Shown piece after piece: positions 45,796 through 55,228 of a stretch of 64,000 nucleotides of DNA (within the stretch, counting starts at the first letter, position 1; each line of letters begins with the position of its first letter). The DNA is from Gammaproteobacteria bacterium (GTDB taxonomy: Bacteria > Pseudomonadota > Gammaproteobacteria > Xanthomonadales > SZUA-36). A program made the translations under genes and the position numbers. The stretch spans positions 1-64,000 of the forward strand of contig JAJRRA010000028.1 of the NCBI GenBank assembly GCA_024279945.1. The letters run 5' to 3'. The notes under the pieces were generated by a model. That model did no database searches. It was given only the letters and a program-made list of their open reading frames with translations, and was not told the DNA's origin.

Positions 45796-46391
45796 AGCGA
45801 AGGAATCCCCATGAAATTGCGCAACAACTCAGCCCCGCCTTTGGCGGAGCGCTCGGGATGGAATTGTGACCCGAAAAAATTGTCTTTGCGCACGATGGCG
45901 CTGAAAGTCTGGCCGTGGGTGCTGCTGGACAAGGTCCAGTCGCCCACAGGCGCCGCATAGGAATGTACGAAATAGAACCATTTGCCCGCCAGCCCGGAAG
46001 TAAGGGGGTCGGAAGCCGTGTTGCGGATGGCATTCCAGCCCATGTGGGGTATCCGCAAACCGGCCTTGTCGGGTAAACGTTCCAGTCTCGCGGGTATCAG
46101 GCCCAGCAAGCGGGTATCATCTTCTGCCGAAGAATCAAACAACAATTGCATACCAAGGCAGATGCCGAGAACGGGCTGCGTCAAACTCCTGATCACTTCA
46201 GTCAGTCCGTGCGCGCGAAGTGTCTCCATGGCGCTGCCCGCAGCCCCGACGCCGGGCAGGATGACGCGGTCCGCAGCGCGGATTACGTTGGCATCAGCGG
46301 TAAACTCAGGTTCCGTGCCCAGACGTTTCAAAGCATGCAGCACCGAGGAAATATTGGCGCCGCCGCTGTTGACGACTGCCACCGACATCAA
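45792..46391 (-). CDS. hisH: Imidazole glycerol-phosphate synthase, amidotransferase subunit
   Basis: A 199-residue class I glutamine amidotransferase. The nucleophile Cys lies in VLGICLGMQLLF, and the His-Glu pair in QFHPERSAKGG near the C-terminus. It feeds ammonia to HisF. It overlaps both neighbours by 4 nt. Confidence 0.95.
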   Translation of the reverse strand: MMSVAVVNSGGANISSVLHALKRLGTEPEFTADANVIRAADRVILPGVGAAGSAMETLRAHGLTEVIRSLTQPVLGICLGMQLLFDSSAEDDTRLLGLIPARLERLPDKAGLRIPHMGWNAIRNTASDPLTSGLAGKWFYFVHSYAAPVGDWTLSSSTHGQTFSAIVRKDNFFGSQFHPERSAKGGAELLRNFMGIPSL

Positions 46392-47470
46392 AGCACGCCC
46401 TTGGTGCTGGGTAATTTCGTTCCCTGCCGTGCCAGTGCCGGTTTCAGGGCGCGGCCGGTGCCTTTGAACAAGGCCTCAATCATATGGTGCGTATTGTCGC
46501 CGGTAACTTTGAGGTGCAGGGATGCCCCGAGAGACTGGCTTAGGGAGGCAAAAAAATGTTGCACCATTTCGGTCGAAAAATTACCAACATTTTCACGCGG
46601 AAAATCTGCTGAAAACACGATGGCAGGGCGCCCCGACAGGTCTATCGCAACCTGTGCAAGTGATTCATCCATGGGCAGCAGGAAGCCATAACGACCGATA
46701 CCGCGGCGTTCGCCCAGCGCCAGGTTCAGTGCATGGCCCAGTGCCAGAGCGCAGTCTTCCACCGTATGGTGTTCGTCAATTTTAAGATCGCCCTGGCAGC
46801 ACAGTTCCAGCAGGAAATCGCCGTGGCTGGCCAACTGGTCGAGCATATGGTCAAAAAAGCCAATTCCGGTTTCGACCTGGCTGCCGCCACCTGCATCGAG
46901 ATCGACAAAAACACGGATATCGGTCTCATTGGTCATGCGATCTACCTTTGCGCGGCGTGGCTGGTTCACCAGGCGATGAGCGATGGATGCCCAGTCTTCG
47001 GCCATGTCGCCTATTCTCAAGCCGCCGATACCCAGATTCTCAGCCAGTTCCAGGTCGGTTTCGCGGTCGCCAATAACCCAACTATCCTCGCGGTCCATGT
47101 CACCTGATTTCAGGTAACTCAGCAGCATGCCGATACCCGGTTTACGGGTCGGGGCATTCTGGTGCTCAAAGTGGGGGTCAATGTGAACGGCGCTGAATGA
47201 AATACCCTGTGATTCGAACAGGGCGAGCATTTTCTGCTGTGGAATTTCAAAATTCTGTAGCGGGTAGGCATCGGTGCCCAGGCCATCCTGGTTGCTGACA
47301 ATAACCAGTTCATACCCCGCATCACGCAGTTCCAGCAGAGCGGGTATGACTCCCGGCATCAATTCAAGCTTCTCGAGCGAGTCGACCTGCTGGTCATCCG
47401 GCTCAGCGATCAGAGTGCCATCGCGGTCAATAAACAGAATATGTCTTTTTCTGCTGCTCAAAGTTTTCAC
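46388..47470 (-). CDS. hisB: Bifunctional histidinol-phosphatase / IGP dehydratase
   Basis: A 360-residue fusion. The N-terminal HAD phosphatase begins IDRDGTLIAEPDDQ (D15, D17); the C-terminal IGP dehydratase starts around 175 with HLxD-like EDCALALGHALN and RFGYGFL-like GRYGFLLPMDESLAQV. The fused form is typical of Gammaproteobacteria. It overlaps hisC and hisH by 4 nt. Confidence 0.95.
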   Translation of the reverse strand: MKTLSSRKRHILFIDRDGTLIAEPDDQQVDSLEKLELMPGVIPALLELRDAGYELVIVSNQDGLGTDAYPLQNFEIPQQKMLALFESQGISFSAVHIDPHFEHQNAPTRKPGIGMLLSYLKSGDMDREDSWVIGDRETDLELAENLGIGGLRIGDMAEDWASIAHRLVNQPRRAKVDRMTNETDIRVFVDLDAGGGSQVETGIGFFDHMLDQLASHGDFLLELCCQGDLKIDEHHTVEDCALALGHALNLALGERRGIGRYGFLLPMDESLAQVAIDLSGRPAIVFSADFPRENVGNFSTEMVQHFFASLSQSLGASLHLKVTGDNTHHMIEALFKGTGRALKPALARQGTKLPSTKGVL

Positions 47471-48582
47471 GATAAAATACCCCTAAGCTTTATTTCCCAT
47501 TCATCCAGGACCGTTTTCAGTGCGGAAAGTTCATCCTTGCTACCGACCGAGATTCGAATACAGCCTTGCAGCAGCGGTTCGCTGGAAAACCCACGTAAAA
47601 CAATGCCTTGTTCGGCACAAAAACTCAACAACTCTTCCGCCTTGCGAGCCCGGAACAACACGAAATTAGCCTCACCGGGCCAGATATTTTGGATGAAGGA
47701 ACGGCCTGTCAGCAGCTTGAGCAAGTACCCCTTATTTTCCTGCATGTCTTCAAGCATTTGCTGCTGTCGGCCGGACATGTCATCGGACAGCATGTGCAAT
47801 GCCAGTGAAATGACTGGGCTGGCCAGTGGATAGGGTGCGATGATTCGCCGCAGCAGAGAGATAATTTCTTCCTGCGCCAGCGCTGCGCCGCAGCGTAACC
47901 CGGCCGCGCCCCATGCTTTGGACAGCGTTCGCAGTACCACCAGGTTTTCGTAGCGATTGACCAGTTCGCTGGCTGATGGCTGGCGGCTAAATTCCGCATA
48001 GGCTTCATCCAGCACGACGATTGCTTTGCCGTTGGCTGCTTCAAGCAGGTCGAGCAGCAGTCCTCGGTCGATGAGGTCCCCGCTTGGGTTATTCGGTGAG
48101 GTCAGGAACAGCAGCTTGATGCGCGGATCCATTTCCAGTGCTGCCAGCAGTTGATCCCCATCCATGCGGAAGTCATTATCGGCCTGCCTGGGTATTGAGA
48201 CGATAGCAGCGCCTTGCGTTTGTGCTGCGATGCGGTACATTCCGAAGTTCGGCGGGCATTGCGCAATAGCGTCTTTACCTGCCCTGCAAAATACCCGGGT
48301 CAGCAGGTCAATGCCTTCGTCACTGCCGCGCGTGACCAGCACCCGCTGTTCGGACACGCCATACAGCTTTGCCAGGGCGGAAACCAGCTTAAAGGGCTGA
48401 GGGTCCGGATAGCGGTTCAGCTCGCTAACCGCTGTGCTGTCTGCCGGCCCTGCATCGCTCAGCAATGACCAGGGCGACTCATTCGCGTTGAGCAGGATGC
48501 CGCGGCCGGGGGCTTCGGTGCGAGCTGAGGAGTAGGGCTTCATCGCCACGATTTCCGGGCGGGCGAGAGGAAGGATGCTCAT
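47467..48582 (-). CDS. hisC: Histidinol-phosphate aminotransferase
   Basis: A 371-residue PLP enzyme. LFLTSPNNPSGD holds the conserved Asn, VVLDEAYAEFS the Asp and Tyr, and LRTLSKAWGAAGLRCG the PLP lysine. It overlaps hisD and hisB by 4 nt each. Confidence 0.95.
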   Translation of the reverse strand: MSILPLARPEIVAMKPYSSARTEAPGRGILLNANESPWSLLSDAGPADSTAVSELNRYPDPQPFKLVSALAKLYGVSEQRVLVTRGSDEGIDLLTRVFCRAGKDAIAQCPPNFGMYRIAAQTQGAAIVSIPRQADNDFRMDGDQLLAALEMDPRIKLLFLTSPNNPSGDLIDRGLLLDLLEAANGKAIVVLDEAYAEFSRQPSASELVNRYENLVVLRTLSKAWGAAGLRCGAALAQEEIISLLRRIIAPYPLASPVISLALHMLSDDMSGRQQQMLEDMQENKGYLLKLLTGRSFIQNIWPGEANFVLFRARKAEELLSFCAEQGIVLRGFSSEPLLQGCIRISVGSKDELSALKTVLDEWEIKLRGILS

Positions 48583-49904
48583 GTCGCTTCCCTTGCCTGG
48601 CGAAGTCGCACCGTCACGGCCATCCCATGTGCTTCAAGACCTTCTACGGCCGCCAGGGTCTGCGCTGTCGGCCCCACTTCCATCAGCGCGCTTCGGCTGG
48701 CCTGCTGCAGCGTCATTCTGCGCATGAAATCGCTCACACCCAGTGCTCCGAAGGAACGGGCCCAGCCGTAGGTGGGCAATACATGGTTGGGGCCGGAACA
48801 ATAATCGCCCAGGGACTCGGGGGTCCAGGGACCGATGAATACCGACCCGGCGTTTTCAACCTGTTCTGCCAGCACTGCGGCTTCTGTGGTATTGATGATC
48901 AGGTGCTCGGGCGCGTAGGCATTGGAAATCCGAACTGCCTCGGACAGGTCGTCTACCCGTATGAACCGGGCCTCGGCCAGCGATTTTTCAAGGATGGCGG
49001 CACGGTTTGTCCCGGGTGCCAGGGTCTGTAGTTTTTCAATAACTGCGTGGGCGAGTTCGGTGCTGTCCGTAAGCAGCAGTACCTGGGAATCCGGCCCGTG
49101 TTCAGCCTGTGACAGCAAGTCCCAGGCGATGAATTCAGGATCGGCCTGGCGGTCGGCAATCACCAGTACCTCTGATGGACCCGCCGGCATATCGATGGCT
49201 GCACCTTGTGGGTCTTGCGACACCTGTTGCTTGGCTTCGGTCACCCAGGCGTTGCCGGGACCAAATACCTTTGCGCAACGGGGAATAGTTTCAGTGCCAT
49301 AGGCCAGGGCGGCTACGGCCTGTGCACCTCCGGCGCAAAATACCCGGTCAACGCCGCAAATGTGTGCTGCCGCCAGTATCTCGGGTGGAATTTCACCGTT
49401 AGCGGCAGGCGGAGAGCATATGATGACTTCCCGGCAAGCTGCCAGCCTGGCTGGAATCGCCAGCATCAACACGGTCGAAACCAGCGGGGCGCTACCACCG
49501 GGTATGTAGAGTCCAACCGGCGACAGCGCCTGGTATCGGATCTCGCAGTTGAGTCCTGCGGCGGTTTCCACACTGCGCCTGGAAGGGATGTCCGCCGCGT
49601 GAAAGGCCCCGATTCGGGACGTGGCGTCGCGAATGGCCTGTTCCAGTTTTGGCTCAATTGATTCCAGGGCTATCTGCATTTGGGTGGAGCCCAGTTCGGC
49701 CTGCAATGGTTCAACCCGGTCCAGTTGGAGGGTCAGTTTCTGCAGTGCGCAATCGCCGCCGCTGCGTACCTGGCGAATGATTGCAGCAACTGACTCGCCG
49801 AGCTCTGCCTGACGTGATACCGGTCTTTGCAGCAGGTTTTGCCGGTCCTCAGGCATCAGGCTGGACCAGTGAACTATTTTCAGCTTTTTGCCGATGCCAG
49901 TCAT
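48579..49904 (-). CDS. hisD: Histidinol dehydrogenase
   Basis: A 441-residue zinc enzyme oxidising histidinol to histidine with two NAD+. Recognisable blocks: YIPGGSAPLVSTVLML, DMPAGPSEVLVIAD, and AEHGPDSQVLLL with the zinc-site residues, then GPNHVLPTYGWARSF. The frame is open to 50126, but that extension overlaps hisG; the ATG at 49904 begins MTGIGKKLKIVHWSSL and fits. Confidence 0.94.
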   Translation of the reverse strand: MTGIGKKLKIVHWSSLMPEDRQNLLQRPVSRQAELGESVAAIIRQVRSGGDCALQKLTLQLDRVEPLQAELGSTQMQIALESIEPKLEQAIRDATSRIGAFHAADIPSRRSVETAAGLNCEIRYQALSPVGLYIPGGSAPLVSTVLMLAIPARLAACREVIICSPPAANGEIPPEILAAAHICGVDRVFCAGGAQAVAALAYGTETIPRCAKVFGPGNAWVTEAKQQVSQDPQGAAIDMPAGPSEVLVIADRQADPEFIAWDLLSQAEHGPDSQVLLLTDSTELAHAVIEKLQTLAPGTNRAAILEKSLAEARFIRVDDLSEAVRISNAYAPEHLIINTTEAAVLAEQVENAGSVFIGPWTPESLGDYCSGPNHVLPTYGWARSFGALGVSDFMRRMTLQQASRSALMEVGPTAQTLAAVEGLEAHGMAVTVRLRQAREAT

Positions 49905-49935
49905 TCCAACATATCCATTCAGATGAGCCGCGATA

Positions 49936-50829
49936 TCAGGCCAGCATTTTTTCGACAGGAAGCACCAGGATTGCCGAGGCGCCGGCGGCCTTGAGCGCCT
50001 CCAGGTGTTCCCAGAATACCGTTTCGCCACAAACTGCGTGGATGGCGATACGATCCGTACCTTCAAGTGGCATGATCGAAGGATGTTCGACACCAGGCAG
50101 TAATTCAGTAATTTTTTCCAGCGCATTCCTGGGTGCGTGTAACATTACGTACTTGCTTTCCGATGCCTGCATCACGCCTTCCAGTCGGGCCAACAGCCGA
50201 TCCAGCAGCAGTTGGCGTTGTGTGGAAATAGCACCATCGCGGCCATACAGACTTGCCTGACTTTCAAACAGTACTTCGAGTTCGCGCAGGTGATTTGCCC
50301 GCAGTGTGGTGCCGGTGGAAACCAGATCTGAAATGGCATCCGCGGTACCCAGCCCCGGCGCGATTTCAACCGAGCCGGCCAACTCAACAATTTCAGTGTT
50401 GATACCCTTTTTGTCCAGCAGGTGCCGCGTCAGTGCCGGGTACGAAGTCGCAATTCGTTTCCCTTCCAGTTCCGCGCTGTCCGTGATGTCCATGTCTTCC
50501 GGCACGGCGATGCACAGGCGGCATTGCCCGAAGCCCAGTTGACGCAGTGGGCGCAAACCTTCGCCACCATTACGCTCCAGCATCACTTCCATGGCAATAT
50601 TTTCACCCACGAAACCGAGATCGCAGACGCCGTCCAGTAGCAGCCGCGGAATATCATCGTCACGCACCAGCAGCAAATCTACAGGGAAATCTTTCCCGTA
50701 CCAGAATAACTTGTCCTTGCTGCGGGCAAATTGCAGACCGCAATTTTTCAGAAGATCCAGAGACCGCTCAGATAAGCGTCCTGATTTCTGGATGGCTACT
50801 CTTAAACGGTTTTCACGGGATGTGCTCAT
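49936..50829 (-). CDS. hisG: ATP phosphoribosyltransferase (long form)
   Basis: The 297-residue first enzyme of histidine synthesis. It begins MSTSRENRLRVAIQKSGRL, with SYPALTRHLLDKKGI and GTADAISDLVSTGTTLRAN binding PRPP. The C-terminal ACT-like regulatory domain (about 225-297: GVEHPSIMPLEG) makes this the long, histidine-inhibited form. ATG at 50829 is preferred; the longer frame to 50949 would overlap the regulator gene. Confidence 0.94.
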   Translation of the reverse strand: MSTSRENRLRVAIQKSGRLSERSLDLLKNCGLQFARSKDKLFWYGKDFPVDLLLVRDDDIPRLLLDGVCDLGFVGENIAMEVMLERNGGEGLRPLRQLGFGQCRLCIAVPEDMDITDSAELEGKRIATSYPALTRHLLDKKGINTEIVELAGSVEIAPGLGTADAISDLVSTGTTLRANHLRELEVLFESQASLYGRDGAISTQRQLLLDRLLARLEGVMQASESKYVMLHAPRNALEKITELLPGVEHPSIMPLEGTDRIAIHAVCGETVFWEHLEALKAAGASAILVLPVEKMLA

Positions 50830-50854
50830 TTGGCTTGTACTCCTGCAGTCCTGT

Positions 50855-51169
50855 TCATGGTTTCTTGCTTCCCAGTCGTTCCAGGGCCGTGCGATAACCA
50901 CCGGTACCCATTTCAATGTAACGTGCAACACGGCCAGTAGTGGTGACACTGACCTTGGTCATTTCCCGGATATCGCGGTAGGAATAACCCTGATCCAGCA
51001 ATTGCGCCACCCGCCAGCGATCCACCATGGCTTCTATTTCTGCCGGAGTGCAAAGGTCTTCAAGAAACTGTTTCACTTCGGCTGCGGTTTGCAGGCACAA
51101 AAGAGCTTCAGATAGTGATTTCGCTGCAGATCTGAGTTCTTTCTTCTGTGATTGACTGTGATGTTTCAT
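50855..51169 (-). CDS. hisR: TrpR/YerC/YecD-family regulator, likely histidine repressor
   Basis: A 104-residue TrpR-fold regulator. The HTH is EIEAMVDRWRVAQLLDQGYSY, then RDIREMTKVSVTTTGRVARYI at about 43-86. It lies 25 nt before hisG on the same strand, so it is the first gene of the his operon. A TrpR-family protein in this position has been called HisR in comparative genomics of Gammaproteobacteria. The role as a histidine-responsive repressor is inferred from position. Confidence 0.8.
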   Translation of the reverse strand: MKHHSQSQKKELRSAAKSLSEALLCLQTAAEVKQFLEDLCTPAEIEAMVDRWRVAQLLDQGYSYRDIREMTKVSVTTTGRVARYIEMGTGGYRTALERLGSKKP

Positions 51170-51177
51170 GAGTTAAT

Positions 51178-51195
51178 GTACTAGTGCGTTAATAC
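51178..51195. promoter_or_regulatory. Candidate his-operon operator
   Basis: GTACTAG-TGCG-TTAATAC, an imperfect palindrome (5 of 7 arm bases pair) 8 nt upstream of the ATG of the TrpR-like gene. The placement suits autoregulation of the whole operon. Confidence 0.45.
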
Positions 51196-51223
51196 GTTTG
51201 GATTGTAGACCAGAAGTGCAGCT

Positions 51224-51338
51224 ATGGCAAGCAGGGAAGTGATCTATTATTACTTCGGGATACAATCTGTTTTTATCTGCGATCATCGAACAGATGGAAC
51301 CGGACTATTGGCACTGGTTTAAACCAAAGCCACGCTGA
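51224..51338 (+). pseudogene. Possible TetR-family remnant
   Basis: Two frames of about 12 and 22 codons can be read: MASREVIYYYFG, as at the end of a TetR helix-turn-helix, then, one frame over, FLSAIIEQMEPDYWHWF to a stop at 51336-51338. Both look like TetR protein text and meet near 51260. This is a weak call on a short stretch. Confidence 0.3.
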
Positions 51339-51397
51339 TACCATCCAATGTTGTGAATTTGCTATTTGTTATTAATCAATCAAAAAGGACCAGCAAG

Positions 51398-52189
51398 ATG
51401 GGTTCTGAAAAAATGGGATCCATAAAAATGAGATCTGTAAAACTGCTGGGTGTTGCTTTCCTGTTACTGGCTTCGTTTGCCGTAGCGGACGTCACGGAAA
51501 CCGAAGAATTTTCTTTTGCTATCGATCCGGACGGTCGCATCAGTCTCGAGAATATCAACGGTGATATCGAGATTAGCGGAAATGAGGGTGACACAGTCAA
51601 CATTGTCGCCTTCAAGAAAGCCGACAGGCAGGAATACCTGGATGAACTGAAAGTCGTGGTGGATGCAGACTCCAATTACATTCGTATTGAGACCCGGCAT
51701 CCGAGCAACAAGAGTAGCTGGTTTAACTGGGGAAACAGCCACAGCGGTAGTGTGTCCTATGAATTGACGGTGCCTGCCAGCGTCAATCTGGATAAGATTT
51801 CAACCGTCAACGGGAATATTGAAATACATTCAATCAGCGGCAAAGTGAAAGCGGAAACGGTGAACGGAAACCTGATTGCCACCGGTCTGGTGGCCGACGT
51901 TGGCCTGGAAACAGTGAATGGCAGGGTAAGTGCCGTATTTGATTCGCTGGGGAATAATCAACGCGTATCAGCCGAAACTGTGAATGGCAAGATTGTGCTT
52001 GAATTGCCTGCTGACAGCAGTGCACGCGTTCATGCGGAGACGGTGAATGGCAGTATGGACGCCGACGATTTTGGCCTGGAGATAGAGAAAGGTTTCGTTG
52101 GCCGTGAATGCGATGGCCAGATTGGAAATGGAGATGCACGCATCTCGCTTGATACCGTGAACGGTTCCATCCGTATTGTCAAAAAATAG
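51398..52189 (+). CDS. Exported DUF4097-type repeat protein
   Basis: A 263-residue protein with a signal peptide (hydrophobic stretch about 14-30, ending SFAVA) and a beta-helix-like body built on five to six copies of ETVNG or STVNG (about 130-255), typical of DUF4097/putative adhesin proteins. No enzyme motif is seen. I chose ATG at 51398 because AAAAGGA lies just upstream. A rho-independent terminator follows. Confidence 0.78.
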   Translation: MGSEKMGSIKMRSVKLLGVAFLLLASFAVADVTETEEFSFAIDPDGRISLENINGDIEISGNEGDTVNIVAFKKADRQEYLDELKVVVDADSNYIRIETRHPSNKSSWFNWGNSHSGSVSYELTVPASVNLDKISTVNGNIEIHSISGKVKAETVNGNLIATGLVADVGLETVNGRVSAVFDSLGNNQRVSAETVNGKIVLELPADSSARVHAETVNGSMDADDFGLEIEKGFVGRECDGQIGNGDARISLDTVNGSIRIVKK

Positions 52190-52230
52190 CTCGAATCCAA
52201 ACTGCTGATCACATTGAAGGAGCATTGGAA

Positions 52231-52258
52231 CCCGGTTCCGTAAGACCGGGATTTTTTC
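52231..52258 (+). terminator. Rho-independent terminator
   Basis: Stem CCCGGT / ACCGGG (52231-52236, 52245-52250) with loop TCCGTAAG, followed by ATTTTTTC. It lies 42 nt after the DUF4097 gene. Confidence 0.8.
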
Positions 52259-52290
52259 GTGGGCCGGGGTATATATTTTTTCCTGCTTTG

Positions 52291-52300
52291 TGATATATCA
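52291..52300. promoter_or_regulatory. Candidate GntR operator TGATATATCA
   Basis: A 10-bp perfect palindrome 36 nt upstream of the first gene of an operon that contains a GntR regulator. AT-rich palindromes of this sort are used by FCD-type GntR proteins. Chance occurrence is possible because the site is short. Confidence 0.35.
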
Positions 52301-52335
52301 TAGCGGAATCAATCTGCCCGCCACAAAGGATTCCC

Positions 52336-53235
52336 GTGACAGACGTGCAATGGCGAGGGGTATTCCCAGCCCTGACGACAAAATTTACTGCCAGTGATGA
52401 AATAGACTGGGCGGCCATGGAGCGTCACCTGGAGTTTCAGCTCGAGGCCGGGGTTCATGGCCTGATTATCCTGGGTTCCCTGGGCGAGACTTCCACTCTT
52501 CGCCCGGCAGAAAAGCTGGCGTTGGTGAAGTTTTTCTCTCAGATGGACCGCAGCGGGCGCCCATTGCTGGCTTGCGTCGCCGAATGTTCCACCCGTGATG
52601 CAAAAGAGTTTGCCGTTGCCGCAGAGCAGGCCGGCGCGGATGGACTCATGCTGTTGCCGCCAATGCGTTATCACAGCGATGGGCGCGAAACTATGATTTT
52701 TCTGAATGAAGTGGCATCGGCTACCTCGTTGCCGATCATGTTGTACAACAATCCGGTGGCCTACGGCATCGATATCAGTCCGGATGACATCGCTCGCCTG
52801 GCGGAAAATCCAAAATTTCAGGCCGTCAAGGAGTCATCCATGGACACGCGGCGAATTCCTGAAATACGCAAACGCGTAGGCGATCGCATGGCCATATTCT
52901 GTGGTGTTGATGATCTGGCCTTCGAGTGTTTTGCGCTCGGTGCAGTGGGCTGGGTCGCCGGACTGGTAGACGCTTTTCCCCGCGAAACCGTACGACTATG
53001 GAAATTAACCCAGGCGGGCCGCTGGGATGAAGCCAGGGAACTGTACCAGTGGTTCCTGCCCTTGCTGCACCTGGATGTCGGTCCAAAGTTCATTCAGCAG
53101 ATCAAGCTGGTTGAAGCCCTGGTTGGAGTGGGCAGCGCGAAGGTTCGTGCGCCTCGCCTCCAATTGACTGAAAAGGAAGCATCCGCTGTAGAGAATACCC
53201 TGAATCATGTCCTCGAAAATCGGCCTCAGGTCTGA
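52336..53235 (+). CDS. DHDPS/NAL-family lyase or deaminase, hydroxyproline-type
   Basis: A 299-residue TIM-barrel Schiff-base enzyme: Tyr137 in LYNNP and Lys165 in AVKESSMD. The GSLGET loop at 48-52 is as in the family. Its operon (GntR, D-amino-acid oxidase, 4-hydroxyproline epimerase start) fits 1-pyrroline-4-hydroxy-2-carboxylate deaminase of hydroxyproline breakdown. Sequence alone does not exclude another oxo-acid substrate. Start GTG at 52336. Confidence 0.78.
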   Translation: MTDVQWRGVFPALTTKFTASDEIDWAAMERHLEFQLEAGVHGLIILGSLGETSTLRPAEKLALVKFFSQMDRSGRPLLACVAECSTRDAKEFAVAAEQAGADGLMLLPPMRYHSDGRETMIFLNEVASATSLPIMLYNNPVAYGIDISPDDIARLAENPKFQAVKESSMDTRRIPEIRKRVGDRMAIFCGVDDLAFECFALGAVGWVAGLVDAFPRETVRLWKLTQAGRWDEARELYQWFLPLLHLDVGPKFIQQIKLVEALVGVGSAKVRAPRLQLTEKEASAVENTLNHVLENRPQV

Positions 53236-53279
53236 TCCCGCATGGTCGTCCGGCTCTGATTATTGGAAATAACACGCAC

Positions 53280-53921
53280 ATGAACAAACAAACTGCCAGC
53301 TTTGCCGAACGCGCATACTACCTGCTGGAAGAAAAACTGGTGACACTGGCCCTTGTTCCGGGAGCAATGGTATCTGAGGGTGAGTTGATCGAGATGACCG
53401 GGTTTGGGCGAACCCCTGTCCGTGAAGCGATTCAGCGCCTGGCGCACCAGAAATTCTTTGACATCGTGCCCCGCAGAGGCTTGTTGGTGACAGCGGTGAT
53501 TCGTTCTAATATATTGCACGTTCTCGAAGCGCGAAAACCCCTGGAGCGCTTGATTATTTACCGGGCATCACTCAATGCGAAGGATGCGCAACGCGGCGAC
53601 CTTGCAGCGATTGCCCGGGGACTGACCATTGCTCATGACCGCTTTGAAGAGTTCCTGAAGCTGGATCGAAAACTGGATGAATTGGTGGATACCTGCGCGG
53701 GCAACCCCTTCGCGGTAGCTGCTGTCTCGCCGTTGCGCAGTCACTGCCGCCGTCTCTTGTTCTTCCACCGGGCGCGGGCGCAATTAACCGATTCCATCTC
53801 TGCCGATTCCAAGATGGCGCGTCTGGTTGCAAGGCGTGAATTCCGCGGCGCCCAGAAGGCATCGGATGGCAGGATCGCCGTGCTGGAAAGAGTAGTTTCC
53901 AACGTTGACCGCCTGGACTGA
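53280..53921 (+). CDS. GntR-family (FCD) transcriptional regulator
   Basis: A 213-residue regulator. The winged helix is GAMVSEGELIEMTGFGRTPV, then REAIQRLAHQKFFDIVPRRG at about 28-67; the C-terminal FCD effector domain is all-helical with the family-like FLKLDRKLDELVDTCAGN (about 122-139). It lies in the hydroxyproline-type operon and probably controls it. Confidence 0.87.
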   Translation: MNKQTASFAERAYYLLEEKLVTLALVPGAMVSEGELIEMTGFGRTPVREAIQRLAHQKFFDIVPRRGLLVTAVIRSNILHVLEARKPLERLIIYRASLNAKDAQRGDLAAIARGLTIAHDRFEEFLKLDRKLDELVDTCAGNPFAVAAVSPLRSHCRRLLFFHRARAQLTDSISADSKMARLVARREFRGAQKASDGRIAVLERVVSNVDRLD

Positions 53922-53965
53922 GTCTGGTGCACGAAGGGTACGCTCCGAATCCAATCAGGGCTGAT

Positions 53966-55228
53966 ATGAACCCACAAAAAAGGAGCCCCCGCTGCATCGT
54001 GATCGGTGCAGGAATCGTGGGGTCCTCCTGCGCCTGGCACCTGGCCAGGAAAGGGGCTCAAGTCACGCTCATTGATTCTGAACAGCCGGGGCAGGCAGCC
54101 AGTTTTGGTAATGCCGGATGCATATGTAAATCTTCCATTTTTCCATTTTCCCACCCAGGTGCTATTCGTAAAGTACCCGCCTGGCTGCTCGCTCCGAATG
54201 GGCCGATGCGCATCCGCTGGTCCCAATTCCTGCCTTCGATGCCCTGGCTGTATCACTTTTGGCGTGCCGGTAAAGCCAGCCGAGTGGAGGAGATCATTAG
54301 CGCACAGATCGCGCTGATGAACACAGTGATCGAAGATTTTGATGAAATCCTTGCCCAGACGCGCGGTGAGGCTTTGCGTAAATCAGACGGGATGATCCTG
54401 CTGTATGACAGCCGGAAGGACTTTGCCAGGGACGCGTGGAAGTATGAGTCCAGAGAACGCCTTGGCTTCCCCTGGCAAAGACTGACCCACGATGAACTCA
54501 GATCCATGGAACCCTGTATTCGCCTGGGTGATGGCGTTGCCGTCTTTGAGCCGGAATGGCAACACCTGCTTGATCCGGGAGTCGCTACCCGGTGGATTGC
54601 CGACGCCGCGTTTGAGCGTGGCGTCCGGTGGCTGAATGACCGGGTTCAAATGGTTTCTGCCGGCGCGGATAGTGTCTCGATTGTTACTGAGTCTGGCCGC
54701 TTACTGCAGGCTGAGCGGCTGATCATTGCGGCTGGTGTGTGGTCCAGAGCCCTTGTCGGGCAGTTGGGATACAAGGTTCCGCTGATCTCCAAGAGAGGCT
54801 ACCACAGCATGATCGGCCAGCCGAACCTGGCAATTCACCACCCCATCATGTCGGCATCCCGTCATGTGCTGCTGACACCAATGCAGGCAGGTCTGCGGGT
54901 GTCCGGTACAGCGGAGTTCGCCGGGCTGGATACCCCCCCGGATTACCGCCGGGCGAAAGCCTTGATGCAAAATGCACGCTATTATGCGCCGGGTCTTGCG
55001 GGTGAAACGATCACCGAATGGATGGGGCAGCGCCCGATGCTTCCTGATTCCCTGCCGGTGCTTGGCCCCCTGGCTGAGCAACACAATGTTCTGTGTGCAT
55101 TCGGCCACGGCCATTATGGACTGACCCAGGGGCCGACCACGGGGAGGATTATCAGCGAACTGGTGTTCGGTGAAGATCTCGGTATTGACCTTTCGCCATT
55201 CTCCATCAGCCGGTTTAGAAGCCCATGA
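53966..55228 (+). CDS. FAD-dependent D-amino-acid oxidase/dehydrogenase
   Basis: A 420-residue DadA-type oxidoreductase. The FAD dinucleotide loop is [17 protein letters not shown] at about 11-27; the C-terminus has [19 protein letters not shown] and [12 protein letters not shown]. In this operon it would oxidise D-hydroxyproline to a pyrroline. ATG at 53966 has AGGG upstream; a GTG at 53927 gives a longer frame. Its stop overlaps the ATG of the epimerase remnant (ATGA). Confidence 0.82.
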   Translation: MNPQKRSPRCIVIGAGIVGSSCAWHLARKGAQVTLIDSEQPGQAASFGNAGCICKSSIFPFSHPGAIRKVPAWLLAPNGPMRIRWSQFLPSMPWLYHFWRAGKASRVEEIISAQIALMNTVIEDFDEILAQTRGEALRKSDGMILLYDSRKDFARDAWKYESRERLGFPWQRLTHDELRSMEPCIRLGDGVAVFEPEWQHLLDPGVATRWIADAAFERGVRWLNDRVQMVSAGADSVSIVTESGRLLQAERLIIAAGVWSRALVGQLGYKVPLISKRGYHSMIGQPNLAIHHPIMSASRHVLLTPMQAGLRVSGTAEFAGLDTPPDYRRAKALMQNARYYAPGLAGETITEWMGQRPMLPDSLPVLGPLAEQHNVLCAFGHGHYGLTQGPTTGRIISELVFGEDLGIDLSPFSISRFRSP

